Below, in pieces: positions 1 through 6,080 of a stretch of 6,132 nt of DNA. Positions within the stretch are counted from its first letter, which is position 1; each line of letters starts with the position of its first letter. Both the position numbers and the translations under genes were made by a program. Source of the stretch: a bacterium (lineage in GTDB: Bacteria; Elusimicrobiota; Elusimicrobia; Elusimicrobiales; UBA9959); NCBI GenBank assembly GCA_021845705.1, contig JAJZVJ010000169.1, forward strand, positions 1 through 6,132, read 5' to 3'. The notes under the pieces are model-generated. The model had not been told where the DNA came from. It saw only the letters and a list, made by a program, of their open reading frames with translations, and ran no database searches.

Positions 1-137
1 AGCGGGCTTAAACCTGTTTCAAAAAGGAGGACCGGCTACAAATTCACGACGGAATCACGACGAGTGATTTCAGGCTCATCCTTGGATTAGAAAATGCTCT
101 CGGACCCGGCCCTGATGCGGCGCCGGCGCAAGTATTG

Positions 138-143
138 TAAAAT
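138..143 (+). promoter_or_regulatory. Candidate -10 box of the CNNM-EIIA gene, close to a leaderless start
   Basis: TAAAAT lies in a short AT-rich island that interrupts GC-rich DNA, and it ends only 7 bases before the ATG at 151. Transcription would then begin at about 149-151, giving a leaderless or nearly leaderless mRNA. This agrees with the lack of any Shine-Dalgarno sequence before that ATG. No convincing -35 hexamer sits 16-18 bases upstream (the sequence there is around atgcgg), so the call rests on the -10 match and position only. Confidence 0.3.
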
Positions 144-150
144 ATAGCCG

Positions 151-1668
151 ATGACTCACCTCCTTAATCTCCTGCTGTCCCTCCTGCTCATAGTCATTAA
201 CGGCCTGCTGGTAGTGACGGAATTCTCGCTTGTAAAAGTACGCTTTACCCGCCTGGAAGAGCTTGCCGCCAAAGGTGTGGCCGCGGCCAAACTTGCCAAA
301 AAGCAGGTACAGCATATAGACGTGTACCTCTCCTCTATCCAGCTGGGGGCGACCATGGCGAGCCTCGGCGTGGGCTGGCTGGGCGAACCGGCCATGGCGG
401 GCCTGCTCTCCCCCCTCTTCACGCTGGCCGGGATGCCGGTGAACCACGCCGTAACCCATTCGGTTTCCTTTGTCGCCGCTTTCCTGGCAATAACCGCGCT
501 GCACGTCATAATAGGGGAAATGCTGCCTAAATACACCGCCATACTCATGCCGGACCGCATAGCGGTACTGGCGGCGGTGCCGCTGGAACTTCTTTACAAG
601 GCCACTTACCTGCCGATGCTTTTCATAAACAGGAGCGCTAATTTGCTGCTCCGCCTGCTGAACATCAGGCCCGCGCAGAACGAACTGCTCCATTCCGACG
701 AGGAACTGCGCATGATCCTGGGCCAGTCGCAGGAGCACGGCAAGCTTTCCCTGGGCCGCCTGATGATGTTCGAGCACCTTTTCGATTTCGGCAAGACCAG
801 GGTAAAGGAAGTAATGACCCCCCGCGGGGCGATCAGCTTCATAAACCTTTCCGCGCCGAAGGAAGAAGCTCTTAAGCTGATGCAGACCAAGCGCCTCTCA
901 CGCTACCCGCTGGTGGCGGCCGACGGGACTACGACGGGCTACATACACTTCAAGGACCTTTACGGCTGCCTTATAGGCACCTGCGCCGAGGGCCCCGATT
1001 TCGAAGCTTTAAAAAGGCCCATCACGGCTATCTCCGAGGAGATCTCCGTCGAGCGCGCGCTGCGCGAGTTCCAGCAGAAACACATCCAGCTCGCCCTGGT
1101 GAAGAACGCCAAAGGCGAGACCACGGGACTGCTTACCATGGAAGACATCGTTGAAGAGCTCACGGGCGAGATCAGGGACGAATTCGAGCAGCCCCCGAAA
1201 CTGCTGCTCAGCGGCCTGCTGCTGCCGCGGGCCTGCAGGCTGGACCTTAAAGGAACCGGCCGCTTCGAAGTAATAGAGGAAGTCCTGGCGGCCCTGCACG
1301 AGGCCTCGCCCACTTTCGACAGGGCCGAGGCGCTTAAAGCCATAGTAAAGCGCGAAAACAATTTCTCCACGGCGCTCGGGCACCAGACGGCCTTCCCCCA
1401 CGCGCGCCTCGCCTCGCTCTCCAAGCCGCTCCTGGCGGTGGGGAAAAGCCGGGAGGGCATCCCTTTCCCCTCGCCCGACAGCCAGCCGGTAAAGCTTATC
1501 TTCCTGATCCTCACCCCTTTCAACGAACCCCTCCTGCAGCTCAGCACGCTTTCGCAGCTGTCGGGGCTTATCTCCAACCCTACCCTCCGCAAGCGCCTCC
1601 TCTCGGCCAATACTCCCGAGAACCTGATGGACATAATCAGCACCTTCGAGAACAAAGTGATGAGATAA
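151..1668 (+). CDS. CNNM/DUF21-CBS membrane protein fused to a PTS EIIA type-2 domain
   Basis: This 505-residue protein is probably an inner-membrane ion transporter or regulator of the CorC/HlyC (CNNM) family, which is linked to Mg2+ or Na+ handling. Residues 1-180 form the DUF21 region. They hold an N-terminal hydrophobic helix, then EFSLVKVR with RLEEL, the glycine-rich LGATMASLGVGWLGEP stretch (65-80), further hydrophobic segments, and the conserved IIGEMLPK motif (120-127). Two CBS domains follow (about 222-275 and 288-340), normally nucleotide-binding. The usual C-terminal CorC_HlyC domain is missing. In its place residues 355-503 match the fructose/mannitol/Ntr-type EIIA domain, with AFPHAR (414-419) carrying the expected phosphorylatable His417, then the EGIPF and VKLIFLILTP strands. 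ATG 151 is chosen because TAG lies in frame just upstream (145-147) and the N-terminus aligns with the family start; there is no ribosome binding site. It is a single gene, convergent with secG. The domain calls are solid; the transported ion and any phosphorylation are inferred. Confidence 0.9.
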   Translation: MTHLLNLLLSLLLIVINGLLVVTEFSLVKVRFTRLEELAAKGVAAAKLAKKQVQHIDVYLSSIQLGATMASLGVGWLGEPAMAGLLSPLFTLAGMPVNHAVTHSVSFVAAFLAITALHVIIGEMLPKYTAILMPDRIAVLAAVPLELLYKATYLPMLFINRSANLLLRLLNIRPAQNELLHSDEELRMILGQSQEHGKLSLGRLMMFEHLFDFGKTRVKEVMTPRGAISFINLSAPKEEALKLMQTKRLSRYPLVAADGTTTGYIHFKDLYGCLIGTCAEGPDFEALKRPITAISEEISVERALREFQQKHIQLALVKNAKGETTGLLTMEDIVEELTGEIRDEFEQPPKLLLSGLLLPRACRLDLKGTGRFEVIEEVLAALHEASPTFDRAEALKAIVKRENNFSTALGHQTAFPHARLASLSKPLLAVGKSREGIPFPSPDSQPVKLIFLILTPFNEPLLQLSTLSQLSGLISNPTLRKRLLSANTPENLMDIISTFENKVMR

Positions 1669-1689
1669 GGCCGGGTCGGGGACCGGGAA

Positions 1690-1733
1690 CCAAAAAGAGA
1701 GGCCCCGCGCAAAGCGCGGGGCTCTTCTTTTGG
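1690..1733. terminator. Bidirectional intrinsic terminator between the convergent genes
   Basis: A GC core, GCCCCGCGC (1702-1710) and GCGCGGGGC (1714-1722), pairs perfectly around an AAA loop. After one bulged G, the stem continues through an A/G-rich 5' side (from CCAAAAAGAGA at 1690) and a T/C-rich 3' side (to TCTTCTTTTGG at 1733), with one G-T pair and one mismatch. Read on the plus strand it ends in TCTTCTTTT after the CNNM-EIIA gene (stop at 1668). Read on the minus strand it ends in CTCTCTTTTT after secG (stop at 1784). It can therefore terminate both converging units. Confidence 0.88.
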
Positions 1734-1737
1734 ACAA

Positions 1738-1752
1738 GCGGACGCTGTCCGC
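1738..1752. repeat. Small inverted repeat between secG and the terminator
   Basis: GCGGAC (1738-1743) and GTCCGC (1747-1752) form a perfect 6-bp stem around GCT. It lies in the secG 3' untranslated region, directly before the bidirectional terminator. It has no T-tract of its own, so it may only be an accessory 3'-end stem. Confidence 0.4.
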
Positions 1753-1783
1753 CGGTCCTTATTGCGCGATTCCCGGTTTCAGA

Positions 1784-2170
1784 TCATTTCTTCGCGGGGG
1801 CCGGGGCCGGCTTTGCGGCGGGCGCGGGGGCGGCTTTCACGGGGGCGGCGGCGGGGGCCGGAACGCCGGCGGGCTGCGCGGGGGCGGCCTGCTGGGCCGG
1901 GGCCTGCTGCAGAGGATAGTCCTGCACCACCGAACGGAAGCGGTTATTGGCCCCGAAGATGGTAAGCATCAGCGAAGTAACGGCGAACAAAGCCGAACAG
2001 GTGATAGTGAACTTCTTAATGAAGGAAGTCCCGCTGGAGGCGTTAAAGAGGGAGTCCCCCCCTCCGCCGAACATCGACAGGGCCGAGCCCTTGCTGGTCT
2101 GGAAGACCACGATGGAAATTATAATAACGAACGCAAGCACTATATGGGATATCAGGATCAGGTTATACAT
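1784..2170 (-). CDS. secG: Preprotein translocase subunit SecG with Ala/Pro/Lys-rich tail
   Basis: SecG is the small accessory subunit of the SecYEG channel in the cytoplasmic membrane and assists SecA-driven protein export. The 128-residue product shows the family layout: transmembrane helix 1 (about 2-23), the conserved loop with SKGSALSMFGGGG and SLFNASSG (26-47), a FIKK basic stretch, and transmembrane helix 2 (about 54-73). Residues 88-128 are a low-complexity tail of Ala, Pro, Gln and Lys ending in KK. SecG proteins usually have about 70-110 residues, and the tail accounts for the extra length. The start at 2170 has a GGAGGAA site (2177-2183) six bases upstream. It is the last gene of the gap-pgk cluster, 70 bases after pgk, and is followed by the bidirectional terminator. 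Its position after glycolytic genes is common in bacteria, although tpiA usually comes between. Confidence 0.93.
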   Translation of the reverse strand: MYNLILISHIVLAFVIIISIVVFQTSKGSALSMFGGGGDSLFNASSGTSFIKKFTITCSALFAVTSLMLTIFGANNRFRSVVQDYPLQQAPAQQAAPAQPAGVPAPAAAPVKAAPAPAAKPAPAPAKK

Positions 2171-2189
2171 TAATTATTCCTCCGACTAT

Positions 2190-2195
2190 ATTATA
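2190..2195 (-). promoter_or_regulatory. Possible internal -10 box before secG
   Basis: A perfect TATAAT on the minus strand lies in the pgk-secG gap, inside the small inverted repeat CTATA-T-TATAG (2186-2196). A CTGTCC element (2215-2220) stands 19 bases further upstream, and the same 10-base word containing it precedes the candidate gap promoter. Transcription would start near 2183, leaving the Shine-Dalgarno site at the very 5' end of the mRNA, which is tight. It could give secG some expression independent of the operon, or be a chance AT-rich match. Confidence 0.28.
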
Positions 2196-2240
2196 GCTAG
2201 TCAGCCGCGCCGCTGGACAGCTTAATTATCAGCTAAGCGG

Positions 2241-3458
2241 CTATTTCTGCGACAGCGCCACAAGCCCGGGCAGCTGCTTTCCTTCCACGAACTCAAGGCT
2301 GGCGCCGCCGCCGGTCGAGCAGTGGGAAATATTTTCAGGCTTCACCTTGGCCGTTTTAAGCACGGACAGCGTGTCGCCGCCGCCCAGTATGGTGGTGGCG
2401 CCGGCGCGCGTGGCCTGCGCCATGGCGTTGGCCACCGTTATGCTGCCGCTCGCGAAAGCGGGGGTCTCGAATATCCCCACGGGGCCGTTCCAGAAGATGG
2501 TCCTGGCCGCCTTTATCTTATCGGCGAAGAGCAGCTCGGTGCGGGGGCCGATATCCACCCCTATCCAGCCGTCGGGGACCGCCATGGCCTGGGTAACTTC
2601 CACCTTGGCGTCCGGCTTTATCTCCGTCACTATGCGGTGGTCGGCCGGCAGCAGCATCTCCACATTGTTGCGGTGGGCCTTCAGAATTATGTTCTTCGCC
2701 TCTTCCACCTTGTCCGCCTCAAGCAGCGAGTTGCCTATGTTGGTGTTCTGCGCGGCGAGGAAAGTATAGGCCATGCCGCCGCCTATAATAAGCGTATCCA
2801 CTTTTTCTATAAGGCTGTAGAGCACGCTTATCTTGTCCGAAACTTTGGCCCCGCCGATAATGGCGAGGAAAGGGCGGACGGGACTGACCATGGTTTTATC
2901 AAGATATTCCAGTTCCTTCTGCACCAGGAAGCCTATGGCCCCGGGCAGGAACTTCGCTATGGCGGCGGTAGAGGCGTGGGCGCGGTGCAGCGCCCCGAAG
3001 GCCTCCTGCACGAAGAACTCGCCGTGCTTAGCGAGCTTCTTAGCGAAGGCCTCGTCGTTCTTCTCCTCTTCGGGGTGGTAGCGCAGGTTCTCGAGCAGCA
3101 CTATTTCGCCTTTCTTGGCGGCCGCCACCACCTTGTCCGCCTCGGGGCCCACGCAGTCCGGCGCAAAATGCACTTTCACCCCGGTCAGTTTTTCCAGGAC
3201 CGCTACGACTGGTTTAAGGCTGTACTTGGGCTCCGGCTTGCCCTTCGGGCGCCCAAGATGCGCCATCAGCACGACCCGGTTATTCCCCTCGAGCAGCAGC
3301 TTGACGGTCTTCATCGTCTCGCGTATCCGGGTGTCGTCCGTGATCACGCCGTCCTTAAGCGGAACATTGTAGTCCACGCGGACCAGCACGTTCTTGTCCT
3401 TAAGGTGCGCGTCCTGTACTTTGGCCAGCTTCAAAACGGTCTTGTTTTCAGTGGGCAT
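2241..3458 (-). CDS. pgk: Phosphoglycerate kinase
   Basis: PGK transfers the acyl phosphate of 1,3-bisphosphoglycerate to ADP, giving 3-phosphoglycerate and ATP in cytosolic glycolysis (reversible in gluconeogenesis). At 405 residues it is close to the usual 390-420. The N-terminal substrate domain shows RVDYNVPL (27-34), DDTRI with Arg44, AHLGRPKG (66-73), LENLRYHPEEEKND (122-135) and HRAHAST (158-164). The nucleotide domain shows GGAKVSDK (202-209), FWNGPVGIFE (322-331), GGGDT (359-363) and the terminal STGGGASLEF (381-390). The substrate-loop sequence reads QEAFGALHRAHAS where most PGKs have NDAFGTAHRAHAS, a conservative but uncommon change at 151-152. AGGAG (3465-3469) sits six bases before the ATG. 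It follows the GTPase-like gene by 34 bases and precedes secG by 70, so co-transcription is likely. All other key motifs are present, so it should be active. Confidence 0.98.
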   Translation of the reverse strand: MPTENKTVLKLAKVQDAHLKDKNVLVRVDYNVPLKDGVITDDTRIRETMKTVKLLLEGNNRVVLMAHLGRPKGKPEPKYSLKPVVAVLEKLTGVKVHFAPDCVGPEADKVVAAAKKGEIVLLENLRYHPEEEKNDEAFAKKLAKHGEFFVQEAFGALHRAHASTAAIAKFLPGAIGFLVQKELEYLDKTMVSPVRPFLAIIGGAKVSDKISVLYSLIEKVDTLIIGGGMAYTFLAAQNTNIGNSLLEADKVEEAKNIILKAHRNNVEMLLPADHRIVTEIKPDAKVEVTQAMAVPDGWIGVDIGPRTELLFADKIKAARTIFWNGPVGIFETPAFASGSITVANAMAQATRAGATTILGGGDTLSVLKTAKVKPENISHCSTGGGASLEFVEGKQLPGLVALSQK

Positions 3459-3492
3459 AGTAAACTCCTGGGAACGGTCTAAAGTCCAGACA

Positions 3493-4842
3493 TCAGGAAA
3501 CCAGGGCCGCCCGGCTTTTGGCGGGGCTGATCTTCAGCGTCTTCGCGATTATCGCTTTCAGCGCGGGCTTGCGCTCCTTAAGCGAATAGTTCACGCGCAC
3601 CGACGGCTTGTTGAACTTCAGGTGCTTCGCCAGGTCGATCGGGGTCCCGACCAGGACCAGGTCCGCAGGGATCGCGTTTATGGTCTTGTTCAGTTCCGCC
3701 ATCTGGGCGTCGCCGTAGCCCATCGCGGGCAGTATTTCTTTAAGCTGCCTGAAGTTCTCGAATACTTTCTTTATGGTTCCGATGGCGTAAGGGCGCGGGT
3801 CCACTATCGACTTGGCGCCGTACTTTTTAGCCGCGACGTAGGCCGCGCCATAGGACATGTCGCCGTGGGTAAGGGTGGGGCCGTCCTCTACGACGAGCAC
3901 TTTCTTGCCCTTAACGACGCTGGCGCCCTCGATGGCCACGGGGCTTTCCGCCTCTATGATAACGGCCTTCGGGTTCATGAGCTTAATGTTCTCTTTCACC
4001 TTGGCTATCTGCTCCCTGGTGGCGGTATCGACTTTGTTGATCACTACCACGTCGGCCATGCGCAGGTTCACGGCGCCGGGATAATAGGTGGCCTCGTTGC
4101 CGGCCCGGAGCGGGTCGGTCACCACAATGTGGAGGTCCGGCTTGTAGAAGGACAGATCGTTGTTGCCGCCGTCCCACAGGATGACGTCGGCTTCTTTCTC
4201 GGCGCGCTTGAGTATTTCGCCGTAGTCCACGCCGGAATATATTATGTGCCCGGCGGCTATGTGCGGCTCATATTCTTCCATCTCCTCGATGGTGCACTTG
4301 TGCTTCTTGAGGTCTTCGAGGGTCTCGTAGCGCTGCCAGGTCTGCTTGACCAGGTCGCCGTAGGGCATCGGGTGGCGTATCGCCACCACTTTCTTGCCCA
4401 TGGATTTGAGGAGGTCCGCTATGTAGCGCGTGGTCTGGCTCTTGCCGCAGCCGGTGCGCACGGCGCAGACGGAGATCACGGGCTTGCTTGATTTAATGTA
4501 GGTATGGTCGCCGCTGAGCAGCTTGAAATCAGCGCCGCAGGCGAGGGCGAGGGAGCCCTTGGCCATGACGGTGTTAAAAGCCACGTCGGAATAGGAGAAC
4601 ACGACCTCGTCCACTTTATACTTCTTGATGAGCGCGGGCATTTCTTTCTCTTCGTAAATATTTATGCCGTTCGGGTACAGCTTGCCGGAAAGTTCTTTGG
4701 GATACTTGCGGCCCGCTATGTTGGGGATCTGGTAAGCGGTGAACGCCACAACTTCGTAAGCGGAGTTGTCGCGGTAGTATACATTGAAGTTATGGAAGTC
4801 GCGGCCCGCGGCTCCCATTATCAGCACTCTTTTCCTGGTCAT
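3493..4842 (-). CDS. P-loop GTPase-like protein related to cyclic 2,3-diphosphoglycerate synthetase
   Basis: The 449-residue product resembles the family of predicted GTPases (COG2403) that includes archaeal cyclic 2,3-diphosphoglycerate synthetase, an enzyme of about 460 residues that cyclises 2,3-bisphosphoglycerate using ATP. Residues 1-120 look like a Rossmann-type domain starting KRVLIMGAAGRDFHNFN. The P-loop is RTGCGKSQTTR (129-139). ILWDGGNNDLSF (221-232) is a Walker B/switch-like segment, and NKVD (269-272) matches the GTPase NKxD base-recognition motif. VVEDGPTLTHGDMSYGAA (317-334) appears to be a family signature. The ATG at 4842 is preferred because AGGAG (4850-4854) lies seven bases upstream; the 48 codons of open frame before it are GC-rich and run back over the end of gap. 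It lies between gap and pgk, the two enzymes around 1,3-bisphosphoglycerate. The family assignment is good; the actual reaction in this bacterium is not established. Confidence 0.85.
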   Translation of the reverse strand: MTRKRVLIMGAAGRDFHNFNVYYRDNSAYEVVAFTAYQIPNIAGRKYPKELSGKLYPNGINIYEEKEMPALIKKYKVDEVVFSYSDVAFNTVMAKGSLALACGADFKLLSGDHTYIKSSKPVISVCAVRTGCGKSQTTRYIADLLKSMGKKVVAIRHPMPYGDLVKQTWQRYETLEDLKKHKCTIEEMEEYEPHIAAGHIIYSGVDYGEILKRAEKEADVILWDGGNNDLSFYKPDLHIVVTDPLRAGNEATYYPGAVNLRMADVVVINKVDTATREQIAKVKENIKLMNPKAVIIEAESPVAIEGASVVKGKKVLVVEDGPTLTHGDMSYGAAYVAAKKYGAKSIVDPRPYAIGTIKKVFENFRQLKEILPAMGYGDAQMAELNKTINAIPADLVLVGTPIDLAKHLKFNKPSVRVNYSLKERKPALKAIIAKTLKISPAKSRAALVS

Positions 4843-4876
4843 TGTCGCTCTCCTGTCGCAAACACGAACAAAGCCG

Positions 4877-4903
4877 GGCGCCTTGGGGGCGGCGCGCGGC
4901 GCC
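4877..4903 (-). other. GC-rich hairpin in the gap/GTPase-like intergenic region
   Basis: The 83-base spacer between gap and the next gene holds two copies of the self-complementary word GGCGCC (4877-4882 and 4898-4903) that can pair around a 15-base loop. A competing stem of GCGCC (4878-4882) with GGCGC (4891-4895) is also possible. On the mRNA it is followed by a weak T-containing stretch (GGCTTTGTT), not a proper T-run. It might protect the gap 3' end or reduce downstream expression; a functional role is only inferred. Confidence 0.3.
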
Positions 4904-4925
4904 GACCCGACACCCAGGCGGTAAA

Positions 4926-5978
4926 TCAAAGGCCTTTCTTTATCATCAGCAGGGCGAGGTCCACCACGCGGTTGGAATAGCCCCACTCGTTGTCGTACCA
5001 GGCCAGGATCTTCACCATATTGCCGCCGATAACGCGGGTATTCTGGGCGTCCACGGTGGAGCTGAGCGGGCAGTGGTTGTAGTCGATGCTCACGAGCGGC
5101 TCAGGCTCGTAGCCCATGATGCCTTTCAGCGGGCCTTCGGCGGCGGCCTTCAGGGCGGCGTTTATCTCCTCGGCGGTGGCCGGCTTGTTGAGCGTCGCGG
5201 TCAGGTCGACGATGGACACGTTCGGGGTGGGCACGCGTATGGCGAAGCCGTCCAGTTTCCCCTTCAGCTCGGGCATCACCAGGGCGATGGCCTTGGCGGC
5301 TCCGGTCGAGGTGGGGATCATGGAAACGGCCGCGGCGCGGGCGCGGCGCAGGTCGGAATGCGCCATGTCGTGGATCTTCTGGTCGTTGGTGTAGGCGTGA
5401 ATGGTGGTCATCAGGCCTTTCTCTATCCCCCACTTGTCGCTTATGACCTTGGTGAAGGGGGCCAGGCAGTTGGTGGTGCAGGAAGCGTTGGAAACCACGT
5501 GGTGCGTTTTCGGGTCGTATTTCCCGTCGTTAACGCCCATCACTATAGTGATGTCCTCGCCCTGGGCCGGGGCCGAGATGATGACCTTTTTAGCGCCGCC
5601 CTTGGTGATATGGTTCTCGGCGCCGCGCACGGTCTTGCCCTTCTTGTTCACGCCGTCGGCCTTTATAGTGAACAGGCCTGTGGACTCCACCACTATCTCC
5701 ACTCCCAGGCTGCTCCAGGGGATGGCGGCGGGGTCCATTTCCTTGAAAACTTTTATTTTTCTACCGTCCACGGAGATCTCGTCGGCGGCGGTGGCCTTCA
5801 CGTCGCCCTGCAGGCGGCCGTGCACGGAGTCATATTTCAAAAGGTGCGCGTTGGTCTTGGAATCGGTCAGGTCGTTGATAGCGATCAGCTCCAGCTGCCC
5901 GTCAGTGCGCGCCAGTATAGCGCGGGCGACCAGCCTGCCGATGCGTCCGAAGCCGTTGATACCGATTTTAGTAGCCAT
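4926..5978 (-). CDS. gap: Glyceraldehyde-3-phosphate dehydrogenase, type I
   Basis: GAPDH oxidatively phosphorylates glyceraldehyde 3-phosphate to 1,3-bisphosphoglycerate with NAD+ in the cytosol. The NAD-binding domain starts INGFGRIGR (7-15), and IND (34-36) has the acidic residue typical of NAD preference. The catalytic domain has SNASCTTNCLAP (163-174) with catalytic Cys167, His194 in TTIHAYTNDQ, the RRARAAA and MIPTSTGAAKA segments (211-230), RVPTPNVS (248-255) and WYDNEWGYSNRV (327-338). At 350 residues it is about 15 longer than the common 333-337. Most of the extra length is about 12 residues between STG (99-101) and GAKKVIISAP (128-137), in the NAD-binding domain before the catalytic Cys. 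AAGGAGAT (5987-5994) lies eight bases before the ATG. As the first gene of the minus-strand cluster it probably has the main promoter upstream. All active-site residues seen are intact. Confidence 0.98.
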   Translation of the reverse strand: MATKIGINGFGRIGRLVARAILARTDGQLELIAINDLTDSKTNAHLLKYDSVHGRLQGDVKATAADEISVDGRKIKVFKEMDPAAIPWSSLGVEIVVESTGLFTIKADGVNKKGKTVRGAENHITKGGAKKVIISAPAQGEDITIVMGVNDGKYDPKTHHVVSNASCTTNCLAPFTKVISDKWGIEKGLMTTIHAYTNDQKIHDMAHSDLRRARAAAVSMIPTSTGAAKAIALVMPELKGKLDGFAIRVPTPNVSIVDLTATLNKPATAEEINAALKAAAEGPLKGIMGYEPEPLVSIDYNHCPLSSTVDAQNTRVIGGNMVKILAWYDNEWGYSNRVVDLALLMIKKGL

Positions 5979-6040
5979 TTTTACGTATCTCCTTGATAAT
6001 AATTGCTAAAGCGATAAAACCCTGCATTCCAGACCCCTAA

Positions 6041-6069
6041 ATTCTACCAAATTTGAAAGCGCTGGACAG
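6041..6069 (-). promoter_or_regulatory. Candidate sigma-70-type promoter of the gap operon
   Basis: On the minus strand TAGAAT (6041-6046) matches the -10 consensus at five of six positions. A weak -35, CTGTCC (6064-6069), stands 17 bases upstream. Transcription would start near 6034, giving a leader of about 55 bases before the gap ATG with its Shine-Dalgarno site. The -10 is flanked by AAATT and AATTT (an inverted repeat with a 6-base gap), which could be an operator or simply AT-rich promoter DNA. Confidence 0.38.
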
Positions 6070-6080
6070 GCTCAAGCCCT

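Noticed and set aside
25..30. AGGAGG at 25-30, a perfect Shine-Dalgarno-like sequence
   Set aside because: No start codon follows at a suitable distance with a sustained reading frame, so it is not serving a visible gene.
44..62. Direct repeat TCACGACG (44-51 and 55-62)
   Set aside because: Two short copies 11 bases apart with no third unit; too little to call an operator or array.
1..90. Plus-strand frame open from base 1 to TAG at 88-90, possibly the 3' end of an upstream gene
   Set aside because: Only 29 codons, no recognisable motif, and about half of the third positions are G or C, well below the neighbouring genes; it looks like chance open frame in a leader.
1730..2173. Gly/Arg-rich plus-strand open frame opposite secG
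   Set aside because: Its composition simply reflects the complement of the Ala/Pro tail codons; secG on the other strand has a ribosome binding site, two membrane helices and the family loop.
2322..3482. Long open frames antisense to pgk, gap, the GTPase-like gene and the CNNM-EIIA gene
   Set aside because: They mirror confidently identified genes in GC-rich DNA, have His/Gly/Arg/Val-rich composition typical of shadow frames, and show no domain motifs.
4843..4986. Upstream extension of the cPGS-like gene to 4986 (48 more codons)
   Set aside because: It would overlap the end of gap, runs through a GC-rich spacer, shows no family similarity, and the ATG at 4842 has a good AGGAG site.
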